Shown in pieces: positions 63,344-64,000 of a stretch of DNA of 64,000 nucleotides. The position numbers and the translations under genes were made by a program. The stretch spans positions 62,001 to 126,000 of the forward strand of contig NZ_JAMOKG010000003.1 of assembly GCF_023656565.1 (NCBI RefSeq). The letters are read 5' to 3'. Numbering within the stretch: the first letter of the stretch is position 1; every line of letters starts with the position of its first letter. The stretch comes from Flavobacterium tyrosinilyticum. GTDB taxonomy: Bacteria > Bacteroidota > Bacteroidia > Flavobacteriales > Flavobacteriaceae. Under the pieces are notes generated by a model. That model was not told the DNA's origin and searched no databases. It saw only the letters and a program-made list of their open reading frames with translations.

Positions 63344-64000
63344 TTATAACTTTTTAGTAATCAAAGATTCGATATTGAATACTGCCTCTGGAATTAATTT
63401 TCCGGTTTGAGGCAGATCGTCGTAATCGTCTGTGTCTGGCGCTGTGTCAGCATCTGGCGAATGTCTCTGTTCTCCTGTGCGGAACATAATTCGCTCGAAA
63501 CCATCTGTTGGCGCATAAAATATCTTTGTTGATTCTTTTCCATCGTTTACTTTTATAGTATACTGACGGTTTTTAGCATCTAATTTAACTGTGATTGTAT
63601 ATGATTTGTTTGCTTCATATTTTGTAACCGAACTCAAACGCGCACCATTTTTTACCTTTAATTCTCCATCCGAATCAAAAATCAATCTTACCGATGGTAA
63701 ACCTTGTTTGTTTTGGAATTCAATCTGCAATAAACCATGATTGTTTTGCTCTGGTTTAACTGTGAAAATGGCTTCCATTTTTGATGCAAAAGGAATAACT
63801 CTTTCAGCACGTGAATAGTCAAAATAATCCTGATCTCTTAAAGTCAGCCATTTTTTACCATCAGCTTTCTTTTCGATTTTTGTCGATGCCCAGGAAAGAT
63901 CGTACGTATTCCATAATTTTAATTCTTGTCCGTCTGGAAGAGTATTGAAAACGTCATTTACATTTTCGGTAACAACCGAAGTTACTGGAACTGGAATCGA
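63344..64000 (-). CDS. C-terminal part of a secreted glycan-active protein (partial at right edge)
   Basis: The frame is open to position 64000, so the Met at 63778 is not the start; at least 218 residues are present. The visible part is beta-rich and Lys-rich: GQELKLWNTYDLSWASTK, WLTLRDQDYFDYSRAERVIP, KMEAIFTVKPEQNNHGLLQI, GLPSVRLIFDSDGELKV, YTITVKLDAKNRQYTIKVN and FERIMFRTGE. It looks like a concanavalin-A-like sandwich, as found at the ends of sialidase-fold or lyase proteins in plant-glycan loci. An acidic stretch (DADTAPDTDDYDD) precedes the end. I cannot name the family without the missing N-terminal part. Confidence 0.6.
   Translation of the reverse strand, partial: SIPVPVTSVVTENVNDVFNTLPDGQELKLWNTYDLSWASTKIEKKADGKKWLTLRDQDYFDYSRAERVIPFASKMEAIFTVKPEQNNHGLLQIEFQNKQGLPSVRLIFDSDGELKVKNGARLSSVTKYEANKSYTITVKLDAKNRQYTIKVNDGKESTKIFYAPTDGFERIMFRTGEQRHSPDADTAPDTDDYDDLPQTGKLIPEAVFNIESLITKKL

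Noticed and set aside
63344..63778. A complete 144-residue protein starting at 63778
   Set aside because: The same frame continues without a stop to position 64000 and encodes a continuous beta-rich sequence, so this is the end of a larger protein.

Overview
The window looks like a chromosomal segment of a Flavobacterium-like member of the Bacteroidota. The support is the low G+C content, a SusC/SusD pair, many secreted glycosidases, several Bacteroidota-type lipoproteins, a candidate TAnnTTTG -7 promoter element, and hairpin-forming repeats between genes. No tRNA, rRNA, CRISPR array, phage gene or transposase gene was recognised.

Layout. Positions 1-2.75 kb hold the end of a TonB-dependent receptor and a DUF4374 lipoprotein, a pairing typical of siderophore uptake. 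At 2.85-4.2 kb an NmrA-type NAD(P)-binding protein and an HxlR regulator diverge from a compact, palindromic control region. A secreted M28 peptidase and a sialidase-fold protein follow (4.4-6.7 kb). From 6.8 to 38.3 kb lies a polysaccharide utilisation locus, mostly on the minus strand: SusD, SusC, GH3, GH92, GH29, GH35, GH20, glycosylasparaginase, a putative glycosidase lipoprotein, a CBM9-like protein, GH130, a sodium:solute symporter, a second GH92, a divergent LytS/LytTR two-component pair, a NagB-deacetylase fusion, and a second GH29 with a discoidin-like domain. Together these fit breakdown of protein-linked complex N-glycans, with the plant type as the best match. Outer enzymes would strip fucose, galactose, GlcNAc, xylose and mannose, the symporter would import a short core, and the cytoplasmic GH130 phosphorylase and NagB fusion would finish it.

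After two housekeeping-like genes (38.5-39.7 kb), a second glycan locus runs on the minus strand from 39.9 kb to the right edge: two GH2 enzymes, a large enzyme of a family I cannot name, a sugar isomerase-like protein, a second sialidase-fold protein, two GH78 rhamnosidases, an (alpha/alpha)6-barrel lipoprotein, GH95, an esterase with an N-terminal STN domain, and a fragment cut by the window edge. This content suggests a rhamnose-containing plant polysaccharide such as rhamnogalacturonan. No SusC/SusD pair for it is visible here.

Almost every gap over 100 bp is filled with hairpin repeats of several families. The most striking detail is an almost identical 27-bp module sitting inside two unrelated repeats, each of which has an uninterrupted counterpart in the window.
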